Positions 1-7,623 of a stretch of 53,189 nt of DNA are shown here, piece after piece; positions within the stretch are counted from its first letter, which is position 1; the number at the start of each line of letters is the position of its first letter. Source of the stretch: a virus. Under the pieces are notes generated by a model. That model searched no databases, was not told the origin of the DNA, and saw only the letters and a list, made by a program, of their open reading frames with translations. Made by a program: the position numbers and the translations under genes. The DNA lies in the IMG/VR virus record IMGVR_UViG_3300013099_000025, positions 1 to 53,189 of that record, one strand, 5' to 3'.

Positions 1-55
1 AACATGTAGTTGACAACAACAACAAACTTGTACAAAATTTCTTGAAATTTTCCAT
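1..55 (-). CDS. Start of a gene cut by the window edge
   Basis: Eighteen codons can be read from an ATG at 55 to the edge: MENFKKFCTSLLLLSTTC. A clear AAAAGGAG ribosome binding site lies about 7 bases upstream of the ATG. The basic start followed by LLLL and then a cysteine resembles the beginning of a signal peptide or lipoprotein signal, but too little is present to decide. It follows the 58-residue gene ending at 77 in the same minus-strand run, so it is probably co-transcribed with it. Confidence 0.5.
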   Translation of the reverse strand, partial: MENFKKFCTSLLLLSTTC

Positions 56-76
56 AATACTTCTCCTTTTAAAAAG

Positions 77-253
77 TTAAATATCCATCAACATAACTTT
101 CTCAATGAAAGTTTTTGTCAGATCTTTCCTTTCCTTCTGATATTTAATATACTCATCAGATACTCTGACATTATATTTATCAATCAATAACATCAATTGT
201 TTCTGATACTTATCATATTCAACATCAAAAGCTTTTCCATCTAACCTTTCCAT
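77..253 (-). CDS. Small charged helical protein of unknown function
   Basis: A 58-residue open frame beginning MERLDGKAFDVEYDKY and ending FIEKVMLMDI. It is rich in Lys, Glu, Asp and Tyr with heptad-like spacing, so it is probably one long helix or a short coiled coil. Its start overlaps the end of the upstream gene (stop at 241) by 13 bases, which suggests translational coupling. I recognise no family. Support comes from its tight fit between two genes, the overlap and the charged composition; there is no independent evidence of function. Confidence 0.6.
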   Translation of the reverse strand: MERLDGKAFDVEYDKYQKQLMLLIDKYNVRVSDEYIKYQKERKDLTKTFIEKVMLMDI

Positions 254-777
254 GATCGTACCTCTGGAAATCTTTTCAATAAATGAACATTTATTGAAGA
301 TTTCAATTCTTTGATGAGAAGATTTTTATCTATATCACATTCCTTAACAAGATCATCGAGTTTATGATATATAATCTCCTCATAGTTTGTATGTTTATGT
401 CTGATGTGAGCCAACAAAGAATTTTTATTTTGAATCTGTTTGGTGTTCAAAACACTATTATTAAATTTATTTTTGATAGATTTAAGATGTGATCGCATCT
501 TCTTAACCAATTGAGGTAAATCAATCTCTTTTGGATAAGATACATGGATCAATCTGACAATGTTTCGTATCTCTTCTATATCTCCTCTCACCAACATATT
601 TGGACTAACATATCTCTTTAATATCTTGATTTGTTCCATTTTTTCAATCACAATGATATCGTCGAAAGAATAAAAATTATTCCCTTTTATCTTCTTTTTA
701 GGAAGAAGATATTTTTTTACACTCCCATATGTCCACCATTTTCTGGTTTCAATTAGATTTGTTGTTGAAATTAACAT
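241..777 (-). CDS. Hypothetical protein with HTH-like N-terminus
   Basis: 178 residues, basic and helix-rich. The N-terminus (about residues 1-45, with RKWWTYGSVKKYLLP and then YSFDDIIVIEKM) resembles a winged-helix or MerR-like reading head followed by a helix. This is an impression, not a family match. The middle has many Lys and Asn residues; the C-terminal third is Leu/Lys/Glu-rich and likely helical. The ATG at 777 lies just inside the end of the preceding gene (stop 771-773), so the two are probably coupled. It belongs to a five-gene minus-strand accessory run. A DNA-binding role is possible but unproven. Confidence 0.65.
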   Translation of the reverse strand: MLISTTNLIETRKWWTYGSVKKYLLPKKKIKGNNFYSFDDIIVIEKMEQIKILKRYVSPNMLVRGDIEEIRNIVRLIHVSYPKEIDLPQLVKKMRSHLKSIKNKFNNSVLNTKQIQNKNSLLAHIRHKHTNYEEIIYHKLDDLVKECDIDKNLLIKELKSSINVHLLKRFPEVRSWKG

Positions 778-1325
778 GATTTATTTTCCTTTAATATGAT
801 CATTGGAGTTTGTATTTTCCAATCTATCATACCATTACTTACACCAAAACCATGATTCAACCATAACATAGCAATATTTTCTTTCTGATCTTCGAATTTA
901 CTCCCTAGCTGGTTACATATAAACTGGATAGTTTTCAAAGTAGTATACCCAAAACCATCTAATTTTTCAATGCGGTTCCATACTTTTTTAGAGTAAAGAT
1001 GTTTATGCAAATTCAAAATGGCATCAGAAGGAGATTCTGATTTATCAATAATCCCCTGTATGGTTGTTTTATCCATTTTTACAAATGGTTTGATATACAA
1101 GCCTTTTTTAATTGCTCTTTCCATCGCTACAACCAATTGAATGATTTTACCAGATGTGGCGAATTCCATACCGGAATGATAATCATTTCCTTCGTCCGAG
1201 TATCTAGCAATCACAGTTTCTGTATATTGTTCACCAGTTCCGGGACAAAAATATAAATCGAATTCATTATATTGTCCCAAATAAATACAATCGTCACAGT
1301 CATGTTTAAATCTAGAATTCTTCAT
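771..1325 (-). CDS. Hypothetical protein with N-terminal cysteine cluster
   Basis: 184 residues. The N-terminus has CDDCIYLG followed by FCPG near residue 27, so three cysteines that could hold a metal or simply resemble a short zinc knuckle. The rest is mixed alpha/beta with no motif I recognise. It starts at an ATG with a textbook site (AAAGGAGATTTAAA then ATG), the same ribosome-site sequence seen before several other small genes in this genome. It overlaps the next gene by a few bases and follows the P-loop kinase gene, so it is one member of an accessory operon read leftwards from about 1780. Confidence 0.65.
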   Translation of the reverse strand: MKNSRFKHDCDDCIYLGQYNEFDLYFCPGTGEQYTETVIARYSDEGNDYHSGMEFATSGKIIQLVVAMERAIKKGLYIKPFVKMDKTTIQGIIDKSESPSDAILNLHKHLYSKKVWNRIEKLDGFGYTTLKTIQFICNQLGSKFEDQKENIAMLWLNHGFGVSNGMIDWKIQTPMIILKENKSC

Positions 1326-1344
1326 TTTAAATCTCCTTTATTTT

Positions 1345-1743
1345 TTAATCGACAACTAAAGTTTCTCCAACATAATCATCGAAATTCTTTTTCATTCTAT
1401 CGATGATTTCAGTTGGTACTTTATGAATATTCACAAAATCAGATATCATTCTGAAAACATCGACATCTGAATAATTCATATTGAGATATTTTTCCAATTC
1501 CCATAGTCGGACAAAGGTATTTGTCACTATGACATCATCTCCCCGATCCAGTAATTCTTGTGTCTGTTGTTGACACTTATCATGATATTCTCCAAGTTTA
1601 GTATGATCAAACTTATATTCGCCATCGACCATAAAAAACATATCTGTTTCCAGATGATTATGATCTGGATAACATTTGGCAAACGTCGATTTGCCAGAGC
1701 CTGGTACGCCTCTGACTAATATCAAACTTCCTAATTTTCCCAT
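1345..1743 (-). CDS. Small P-loop ATPase/kinase (AAA_33 or zeta-like)
   Basis: 132 residues. Residues 7-21 read LILVRGVPGSGKSTF, a perfect Walker A motif (GxxxxGKS/T) after a first beta strand, as in small nucleotide or polynucleotide kinases of the AAA_33/zeta-toxin group. A LETDMFF segment near residue 32 fits the Asp that follows strand 2, and DDVIVTNTFVRLWEL fits the next strand and helix. Substrate is unknown; a phage polynucleotide or nucleoside kinase is the simplest guess. The protein is short for the family, with no lid or phosphatase domain. It is the first gene of the leftward accessory run, 38 bases downstream of the shared element at 1781-1812. Confidence 0.75.
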   Translation of the reverse strand: MGKLGSLILVRGVPGSGKSTFAKCYPDHNHLETDMFFMVDGEYKFDHTKLGEYHDKCQQQTQELLDRGDDVIVTNTFVRLWELEKYLNMNYSDVDVFRMISDFVNIHKVPTEIIDRMKKNFDDYVGETLVVD

Positions 1744-1780
1744 GTTAAATCTCCTTTTAGTTAAGAATTAAAATAAATAG

Positions 1781-1812
1781 TTTTGGTAGCACTAATAAAT
1801 ATATATAATAGT
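1781..1812 (-). promoter_or_regulatory. Shared element, candidate early/middle promoter (copy 1)
   Basis: TTTGGTAGCACTAAT followed by an AT tract ending ATATATATAATA is repeated almost exactly at 30955-30986. Both copies lie just upstream of a minus-strand accessory gene (here the kinase gene starting at 1743), which favours leftward use. On the plus strand it also contains TTGGTA and TATAAT 15 bases apart, so a rightward sigma70-like reading towards the amidase gene cannot be excluded. Confidence 0.4.
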
Positions 1813-1831
1813 CGTTTTATATTAAGATTTC

Positions 1832-1850
1832 GGGAACATATAATTGTAGG
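1832..1850 (+). promoter_or_regulatory. Late promoter motif upstream of the amidase gene
   Basis: GGGAACATATAATTGTAGG, one of seven near-identical copies found in the window, each before a structural or lytic operon. It ends 44 bases before the ATG of the amidase gene. The conserved core is GGAACATATAATTGA. Assigned as the phage late promoter by repetition and position only. Confidence 0.75.
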
Positions 1851-1893
1851 GATTTATAATGAAATTAAACAATGAGATGACGAGGATTCCAAT

Positions 1894-2520
1894 ATGATTT
1901 ATGATTTTTTTAAAGATTGGTATGGTGCTATGAAATCTGATGGTAGAGATGAACCATATCCATTCACACCAGTAAAAAAATTAAGAAATATTAAAGTAGC
2001 CTTAGTGATTGGTCATAAGAAAACATCACAAGGAGCATATAATAGAAAACATGATATGTCAGAATATCGGTATAATGAAAAATTGATTTTAGAAATAGAA
2101 GATAATGTTCCAACGAATATTGATATTCATAAAGTATATCGTAGAACATATAATTCTTTACCAGATGATATTAATGAATTGAATCCAGATTTCATTATTT
2201 CATTTCATTGTAATGCTTTCAATGAACATGCATCTGGTACGGAAACATTATATTATCATAAATCTGAAAAAAGTAAAAAGATGGCTAAGATTATAAATGA
2301 TAGAATGGTTGGAATTTTAAGATTGAAAGATAGAGGAATCAAACCAAAAACATCGGAAGATCGTGGTGGTTATTTATTGAAGAATACACATGCTCCTTGT
2401 GTTATCATTGAACCATTTTTTATTGATAATAATAGTGATTTAGAAATAGCCACAATGAAAAATACTATATTTGTAGATATGTTTGTAACAACAATTATGA
2501 AAATTGCAGAGGATATTTAA
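1894..2520 (+). CDS. N-acetylmuramoyl-L-alanine amidase (endolysin)
   Basis: 208 residues with the layout of an Amidase_3 zinc amidase, which cuts the bond between N-acetylmuramic acid and L-alanine in peptidoglycan. The first zinc histidine is in ALVIGH (residue 41), the Glu follows in RYNEKL (about 62), the second His is in IISFHCNAF (about 110), and the catalytic Glu is in CVIIEPFFIDN (about 178). SGTETLYYH matches the conserved GxE segment after the second His. There is no signal peptide, so release would need a holin or it may be a virion-associated lysin. The ATG has GAGG eight bases upstream. It is the first gene after the late promoter at 1832 and leads a tail operon. Confidence 0.88.
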   Translation: MIYDFFKDWYGAMKSDGRDEPYPFTPVKKLRNIKVALVIGHKKTSQGAYNRKHDMSEYRYNEKLILEIEDNVPTNIDIHKVYRRTYNSLPDDINELNPDFIISFHCNAFNEHASGTETLYYHKSEKSKKMAKIINDRMVGILRLKDRGIKPKTSEDRGGYLLKNTHAPCVIIEPFFIDNNSDLEIATMKNTIFVDMFVTTIMKIAEDI

Positions 2521-2521
2521 A

Positions 2522-3376
2522 ATGGATAATTTGGTTGAATCGTTGTATTTTATAAATGCGGTTAGGTCAGAAGTTATCGATGAATTGAGTGAATCAATGA
2601 ACGATAACCAAATAAAATATATCACTGAAAATATGACTGATGGAGATATATTATCATTATCATTGACTGGTAAAGTAATACCTTCTAATGTTGACAATCA
2701 ATCATATGTTGATGGATTAATGGAAGGATTCGGTGAGATGTTTTTCGAATGTGATATGGATTTATTTATTCAATCTGATGATAATTCATTTATGACTTTG
2801 AATGAAGCTACTTTTAATAAAGATTCAACATATATTGATCCTAAAGACTCATATCATTATCAAGGATCTTTAAGATATTCTCCATCTGAGATTGAAGATG
2901 ATGACTCTGATTTTTATCAGGGAACTTTAAGAAAATCTTCTAAAAAACCTAATCCAAAATCAACCAAATCAGGATTCGATGATTCAAAACCACAGTTAAA
3001 AGATAAAGTAAAACATAATCCAACCAAATCAGGATTCGATGATCCGAAACCAAATAATAATCCTCCAACAAAACCAAAACCATCTTCTAATAAAATAGCA
3101 AATTCATCGTTTACTACAGCTAAAAATAATTTCATGTCATTCTTTTCTAAAAACAATGGAAAGAATTTAAAAATTGGATTGGCTATAGCTGCTGCTTCTG
3201 CTCTAGCTTATGGTGCATATAAATTATATAAAGATAAATATGGTGATAAAAATAAAGCTAAACAAGCACAAGTGAAAGAATTGAATAAAGCTAAATCAAT
3301 GGCTAATAAAACAACCGATCCAAATAAATTTAAACAGATGTTAGCAGATAAAATCTCTAAAATTAAACGAGGATAA
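2522..3376 (+). CDS. Single hydrophobic-segment paralog family, member 1
   Basis: 284 residues from the ATG at 2522 (AGAGG upstream; an earlier TTG in the same frame is less likely). Three parts are visible: an acidic helical N-terminal domain (about 1-110, ELSESMNDNQIKYITENMTDGD), a Pro/Lys/Asn-rich linker with TKSGFDD repeated twice (about 140-190), and a hydrophobic Ala/Gly-rich helix (about 217-235, IGLAIAAASALAYGAYK) followed by a basic tail ending SKIKRG. The proteins at 10446, 11550 and 12581 share this plan, although this copy lacks their ACxGKSG cysteine segment. Function is unknown; being in late tail operons suggests a virion or lysis-related membrane protein. Confidence 0.75.
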   Translation: MDNLVESLYFINAVRSEVIDELSESMNDNQIKYITENMTDGDILSLSLTGKVIPSNVDNQSYVDGLMEGFGEMFFECDMDLFIQSDDNSFMTLNEATFNKDSTYIDPKDSYHYQGSLRYSPSEIEDDDSDFYQGTLRKSSKKPNPKSTKSGFDDSKPQLKDKVKHNPTKSGFDDPKPNNNPPTKPKPSSNKIANSSFTTAKNNFMSFFSKNNGKNLKIGLAIAAASALAYGAYKLYKDKYGDKNKAKQAQVKELNKAKSMANKTTDPNKFKQMLADKISKIKRG

Positions 3377-3379
3377 AAG

Positions 3380-3745
3380 ATGAGAAAGAGATCAAATTTA
3401 TTCGAGGCATTTATAAAACATACGCAACAAGCTTCTGATATGGATTTATTTTTAAAACAATTTAACGATAAATATATCTTTCAAACATATGAAGAAATGG
3501 AAGATGGTTTATCTGTGTATGAATCTATACCTGACGATAAAGCATTTATCTTTCCATTTACAACGTGAATCGAAAGAGCATTTCATACGGTCGGTATGAA
3601 ATTTAATATTGATATGTATTTCTTTGATAAATTTGGAAGAAAAACTGGTGAAGCATTGAATGTTCCACCGGATAGAGAAGATATTTCACCAGACGATGAA
3701 GGTGTTCAGTATGTAGTTGAATGTCTCCCTAGAAAGGATTTATAA
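3380..3745 (+). pseudogene. DUF192-like gene interrupted by in-frame TGA
   Basis: The frame starts MRKRSNLFEAFIKH with GAGG upstream. It reaches a TGA at 3566-3568 after AFIFPFTT, then stays open in the same frame to TAA at 3743-3745 (IERAFHTVGMKFNIDMYFFD and so on). The two halves together look like the DUF192 fold, whose signature is a hydrophobic strand (FxFP), then FWMK or FHTxGM, then IDxxFFD. The TGA sits between two conserved strands, so the 62-residue product alone would be an incomplete domain. TGA is a normal stop in this genome. Options are a single-base CGA to TGA change (decay or sequencing error) or deliberate UGA readthrough. An ATG at 3596 could give a short C-terminal product. 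Confidence 0.65.
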
Positions 3746-3748
3746 ATT

Positions 3749-4513
3749 ATGGCATTATATCCAGGTTCGGCTAAATTGTTTCCTGATTTGCAAAAATATT
3801 TCAGCAAATATTTAAAAACAAATCAAGTGGATCGTTATGAAGTACCGATTCCAGGTGATATTTATCCAGAACATTTTTCGGATTGTCGATCATTTATTCG
3901 TCTATTATTTGATGATGATTGGAATCATCCGAATTATACACATTGTTATACAAGAATTGATGATAGATCAGCATGGCCTATTTCAGTTAGAGATAGATTG
4001 ATGGTATATGCACATACTGAATATCATTTACCATGTTGTGATTCAACCAATTTGAATTTAGTTTATCAACAATGTGATTCGACATCAACAGAATATTTAA
4101 ATAGTATCGATCATAATCTATCTGATTGTTGTATAGATACGACATCATCATCAAATGTTTTTAGTTTAGAACCAGAGGATTTTCTATTATTGGATGCATT
4201 GAATATTTATAGATGTGATTCAACAGCTGTCATAATATATGAACAAACAACTTTATCAACAAATTCGTTGGTATTATTACCTGATGAACATAAATGGTTA
4301 TTGAGCGTTTCGTTTAGTTCTTTAAATTCTCCATTGGCTAAATTGATTTTTATTTATCTGAATCTGAAAGTTAATTTAGATTATATTTTCTATCAGTGGA
4401 ATGGAACAAATCATTTGAGTAATAATCTAATTGAACATTTATATGAGATATATGTAATAGATAATGTATTTCAATATATGGTAAAATCTGGCCCTGATTT
4501 AATAGAATCATAG
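3749..4513 (+). CDS. Tail/baseplate-region protein with Cys-rich insert
   Basis: 254 residues, not recognised. The N-terminal 100 residues (LFPDLQKYFSKYL, then DRYEVPIPGD) look like a globular domain; the middle (about 95-165) contains four related cysteine motifs (CCDSTN, CDSTS, CCIDTTS, CDSTA) in Ser/Thr-rich sequence; the C-terminal 80 residues are mixed alpha/beta. It lies 3 bases after the DUF192-like gene and 9 bases before the large tail gene, which also has a Cys-rich region, so the two products may form one assembly. The position suggests a baseplate or tail-fibre attachment protein. The insert is unusual for a cytoplasmic phage protein. Confidence 0.6.
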   Translation: MALYPGSAKLFPDLQKYFSKYLKTNQVDRYEVPIPGDIYPEHFSDCRSFIRLLFDDDWNHPNYTHCYTRIDDRSAWPISVRDRLMVYAHTEYHLPCCDSTNLNLVYQQCDSTSTEYLNSIDHNLSDCCIDTTSSSNVFSLEPEDFLLLDALNIYRCDSTAVIIYEQTTLSTNSLVLLPDEHKWLLSVSFSSLNSPLAKLIFIYLNLKVNLDYIFYQWNGTNHLSNNLIEHLYEIYVIDNVFQYMVKSGPDLIES

Positions 4514-4522
4514 GAATTATAC

Positions 4523-6838
4523 ATGTGGAAAATTGAAGATTTTTGGAAAGTATTTAATTTTATTAAAACAAATGATCCTTCTGATTTAAGTGATGTAACG
4601 CAAGCAGTAGTTAAATCAGAAGAAGCTAATTCAATTAAATTATTTGAAAATACTCTTGATCAATTATCATTCAATACGATAGAGTATAATAGATTGAGAG
4701 ATTTTTTAATAAAATGGTATTCGGCATCAAAATCTTTAACTGCAATTCAGAAAAATATATCCGATTTATATGGTATGCCTGATGAACATTTAGATGAAGC
4801 ATTCCGATCTAAAGGATTAAATTTTTCTACACAATTATCTACATATGGAACACAAATAAATTATAATAAAGTTAATTTTTATTACGATCTTGTAAATTTT
4901 TATAAACATAAAGGCTCTCCAAGAACTCTTCTTAATACATTAACATATTTTGGTTTTCCTAATATTGAAATACTTGAATATTTTACACATGTTAGAAGAT
5001 CTACACAGAAAGTAGAATTTCATTCTATTTCATCAGATCATACCGGCAAATGGTATTCAACAAAAACAGATATTCTTCCATACAATGAAGTCACAAAATG
5101 GGATCCCCATTATATGACTTCAGAAAAATCTATTGTATTTGGTCAGAATAATAATCAACTGCATTTACCAACAAAAAGTCCATATTTTTCTTTGAGACAT
5201 TTTATCAATCTGAATGATTATATTAAACTAATGTCTTTTATTTCGAGAAAAATTCAAGATCAATATAAAGAATGGCATCTTGCATTATTAACAAGAAAAA
5301 CAAATGAAAAAACATCATCGAATATTTTTACGTTACCGAGAGAAGTTTATATTAATTCGTGTACGATGGAAGCTTCTGTTTTAGAATTATATTTGGTATG
5401 TATTCATACATATTATCGTCATTATGGAACAGAATTAGAAATTAAACATCCAACTGATTCAGTATGGGATACGACATCACAATTGGGAGATCATGGTAGA
5501 GATTATCTTTGTTATGATGGAACAGATGCTTCATATATGAACATTATTAATGATTTTGAAACATATATTGAAAAAGGACATCAGAAGTATGTATCGTGTG
5601 TAGATGTTCCCATAGAAATAGAATGTTATGAAGAAACTGGTTTAACAAGAGATGAATTAAAGGAAAATCAAGAATATTTTTATGATAATTTTACAAGATT
5701 AGCTGATGGGAATTTTTTAAAAAATGAAAAAATAGCTGGAATTATTTTAAAAGCAATTAATCCTGAATTATTTCAAAGAGTTAATGATTTATATGATATA
5801 AAACCAGATACAATAATATTAGGAAATTTGTTAGAAGATTTAATGAAGTGGGTTAGTAGTTATGCATCCATAGCTTTACCTCATTTGAATTTCGTTTTAT
5901 TTGGTACATCAGAATTTAAACGATTAATGAATCCTTTAATTGATTTTTTCAAACCTTATCATGCCAGATTGCTTGGATATGATTTAGCATTTATTCACGA
6001 TGATCGGAATTCTGAATCAGTTATAGTTGAAGATAATGTAATAAATTCGATTGAAGAAGTTATTCATGATTGGGATACATGTAATAGTAAACCGTGTTGT
6101 AATGATACTTGTAGTGAAGCTACACCAGATAGTTTCTATTCGAGAGACACATATGATTGTGGATCATTTTATGATATTGGTGGAGCGTGTGATGGTAGAG
6201 ATAATTCATTTGTAACTGAAATTGAAGATCATATCATTGAACCGTTGAATTGTTTGACTGGATTCACAGTTATAGCTGATTATGAAAATCCAGCACATCC
6301 AGATTATCAAAAAGATGCATATGTAGAAACATCATATACTGGTGGTATTATTGATATTAATACTGATATCGACAATCAACCTTTATATTATGAAGCACAA
6401 TCTGGTAATATGATGGATTTTGATTGTGATGGATGTTTTGACGGACAATATGGTAGTGATGTTTGTATGATTCAAGTGATTGATAGTGTACCATCTCCGT
6501 GGTTAGATATAACTGCAAATATGTCAATATCATCAAGAGGAACATGGGATGGCACACAATTCAATTCAGAATCAGCTGCTGCTGGAAAATTGATATTTTT
6601 GAATACATCTACCCCTGTCGCTGGAACAGTTACTAAATTGAGGGCTACATTCGTTTCTTTTGTGGCTGATGTGTCTTGGTCATGGCCTGATAGTTCGATG
6701 GTCTTTGATGGGATAGCACCGTATCCATCGAATACTTTCGAATGGACAACTAATTGGAATAAATTAGGAATGCGATTCAGTGTTCCAAATACTGGAAGCG
6801 ACTATAGTATTGTAAAAATTGAAGCATTTATTACGTAA
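4523..6838 (+). CDS. Large tail/baseplate protein, P2 gpI-like segment
   Basis: 771 residues. Residues 120-150 contain LVNFYKHKGSPRTLLNTLTYFGF, like the 'KGTxxxLxxxLxxxG' signature of phage tail protein I and related baseplate-periphery proteins. The middle (to about 510) is helical and includes FKRLMNPLIDFFKPYHARLLGYD, typical of baseplate arms. Residues about 530-570 form a Cys-rich stretch (CNSKPCC, CSEA, CGSFYDIGGACDG). The last 110 residues are beta-rich with many Trp and Ser, like a receptor- or carbohydrate-binding module. The ATG has AGGA seven bases upstream. It ends the first late operon; the next late promoter follows at 6862. Likely a wedge-periphery or fibre-connecting protein; the exact T4 counterpart is unclear. 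Confidence 0.65.
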   Translation: MWKIEDFWKVFNFIKTNDPSDLSDVTQAVVKSEEANSIKLFENTLDQLSFNTIEYNRLRDFLIKWYSASKSLTAIQKNISDLYGMPDEHLDEAFRSKGLNFSTQLSTYGTQINYNKVNFYYDLVNFYKHKGSPRTLLNTLTYFGFPNIEILEYFTHVRRSTQKVEFHSISSDHTGKWYSTKTDILPYNEVTKWDPHYMTSEKSIVFGQNNNQLHLPTKSPYFSLRHFINLNDYIKLMSFISRKIQDQYKEWHLALLTRKTNEKTSSNIFTLPREVYINSCTMEASVLELYLVCIHTYYRHYGTELEIKHPTDSVWDTTSQLGDHGRDYLCYDGTDASYMNIINDFETYIEKGHQKYVSCVDVPIEIECYEETGLTRDELKENQEYFYDNFTRLADGNFLKNEKIAGIILKAINPELFQRVNDLYDIKPDTIILGNLLEDLMKWVSSYASIALPHLNFVLFGTSEFKRLMNPLIDFFKPYHARLLGYDLAFIHDDRNSESVIVEDNVINSIEEVIHDWDTCNSKPCCNDTCSEATPDSFYSRDTYDCGSFYDIGGACDGRDNSFVTEIEDHIIEPLNCLTGFTVIADYENPAHPDYQKDAYVETSYTGGIIDINTDIDNQPLYYEAQSGNMMDFDCDGCFDGQYGSDVCMIQVIDSVPSPWLDITANMSISSRGTWDGTQFNSESAAAGKLIFLNTSTPVAGTVTKLRATFVSFVADVSWSWPDSSMVFDGIAPYPSNTFEWTTNWNKLGMRFSVPNTGSDYSIVKIEAFIT

Positions 6839-6861
6839 ATATTAGAAATTTTTTTAATAAT

Positions 6862-6880
6862 GGGAACATATAATTGAAGG
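6862..6880 (+). promoter_or_regulatory. Late promoter motif upstream of the sheath operon
   Basis: GGGAACATATAATTGAAGG, which I use as the reference copy of the motif. It ends 36 bases before the ATG of the 220-residue structural gene and is the only motif copy ahead of the sheath, tube and paralog genes. Confidence 0.8.
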
Positions 6881-6916
6881 AAAATATTATTTAATTTTTT
6901 GAGGTATTTTATAAAA

Positions 6917-7579
6917 ATGAGCAAAAATATTAAAAAAATTATTACCAAAGATTTCTATGGTGATAATTGTTTAGTCGATTCAGTTACGGCCTCGAAAGGA
7001 AAAGAAAGACATCCACAAGGTTGGGTAGAAGTATATGAAATTGATGAGAATGGTATTGAGAATTTACATTCAAAATCGAATCTAGTTGTATATCAAGGAA
7101 GAGAAACTATTTCACAAAGAATGTTTAATGTAGAAAATGTTAGCTGTCCTTCGACTAGAGATGATATTATCGCATGGGTCGGTGTTGGTTCTGGTGGAGT
7201 CAATGTTGGTGATCCATTCAATCCATCTCCTCCAGTTGCTACGGATACTGATTTAGCAGTTCCTGTTCAGATCAGTGCAATTGATCCGACATGTGCAGAT
7301 TTACGTGGAGGATTTTATTATAAAAAACCAATTGAATCTGTTGAATATGAACAAGATACATATAATAATAATTCATGGTTGATAGCTAAAACAACTTCAC
7401 GGATATCTCTCGCTGATTCAGATGGTGAACATATCAGTGAAGCTGGATTATATTCAAGTGCTGGTGGTCCAATTCCTAATTATGCTGGACCGTTTCATTT
7501 ATTTTCAAGAGTAACTTTTCCACCAGTAGTTAAAGTAAATACAAGACAGATTCTTTTTATTTGGTATTTATATTTCTAA
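6917..7579 (+). CDS. Putative virion (baseplate/neck) structural protein
   Basis: 220 residues when started at the ATG at 6917, which has GAGG 12 bases upstream; a TTG 18 bases earlier is a weaker choice. The protein is beta-rich: NLVVYQGRETISQRMFN, then WVGVGSGG, a Pro-rich loop (DPFNPSPP), and a C-terminal ISEAGLYSS ... HLFSRVTFPPVV ... FIWYLYF. This last pattern (sensitivity to 'xxEAGLY' followed by 'RVxFPxV') is common in phage appendage proteins that attach to fibres or the baseplate. It is the first gene of the sheath operon. No catalytic motif is seen. Confidence 0.6.
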   Translation: MSKNIKKIITKDFYGDNCLVDSVTASKGKERHPQGWVEVYEIDENGIENLHSKSNLVVYQGRETISQRMFNVENVSCPSTRDDIIAWVGVGSGGVNVGDPFNPSPPVATDTDLAVPVQISAIDPTCADLRGGFYYKKPIESVEYEQDTYNNNSWLIAKTTSRISLADSDGEHISEAGLYSSAGGPIPNYAGPFHLFSRVTFPPVVKVNTRQILFIWYLYF

Positions 7580-7623
7580 AACACATAGAGTAATAAATTT
7601 TTAAAATGATTGGAGATTAAACA

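Noticed and set aside
3569-3745. A separate gene after the TGA of the DUF192-like frame
   Set aside because: There is no ribosome site before the ATG at 3596 and the sequence continues the fold of the first part.
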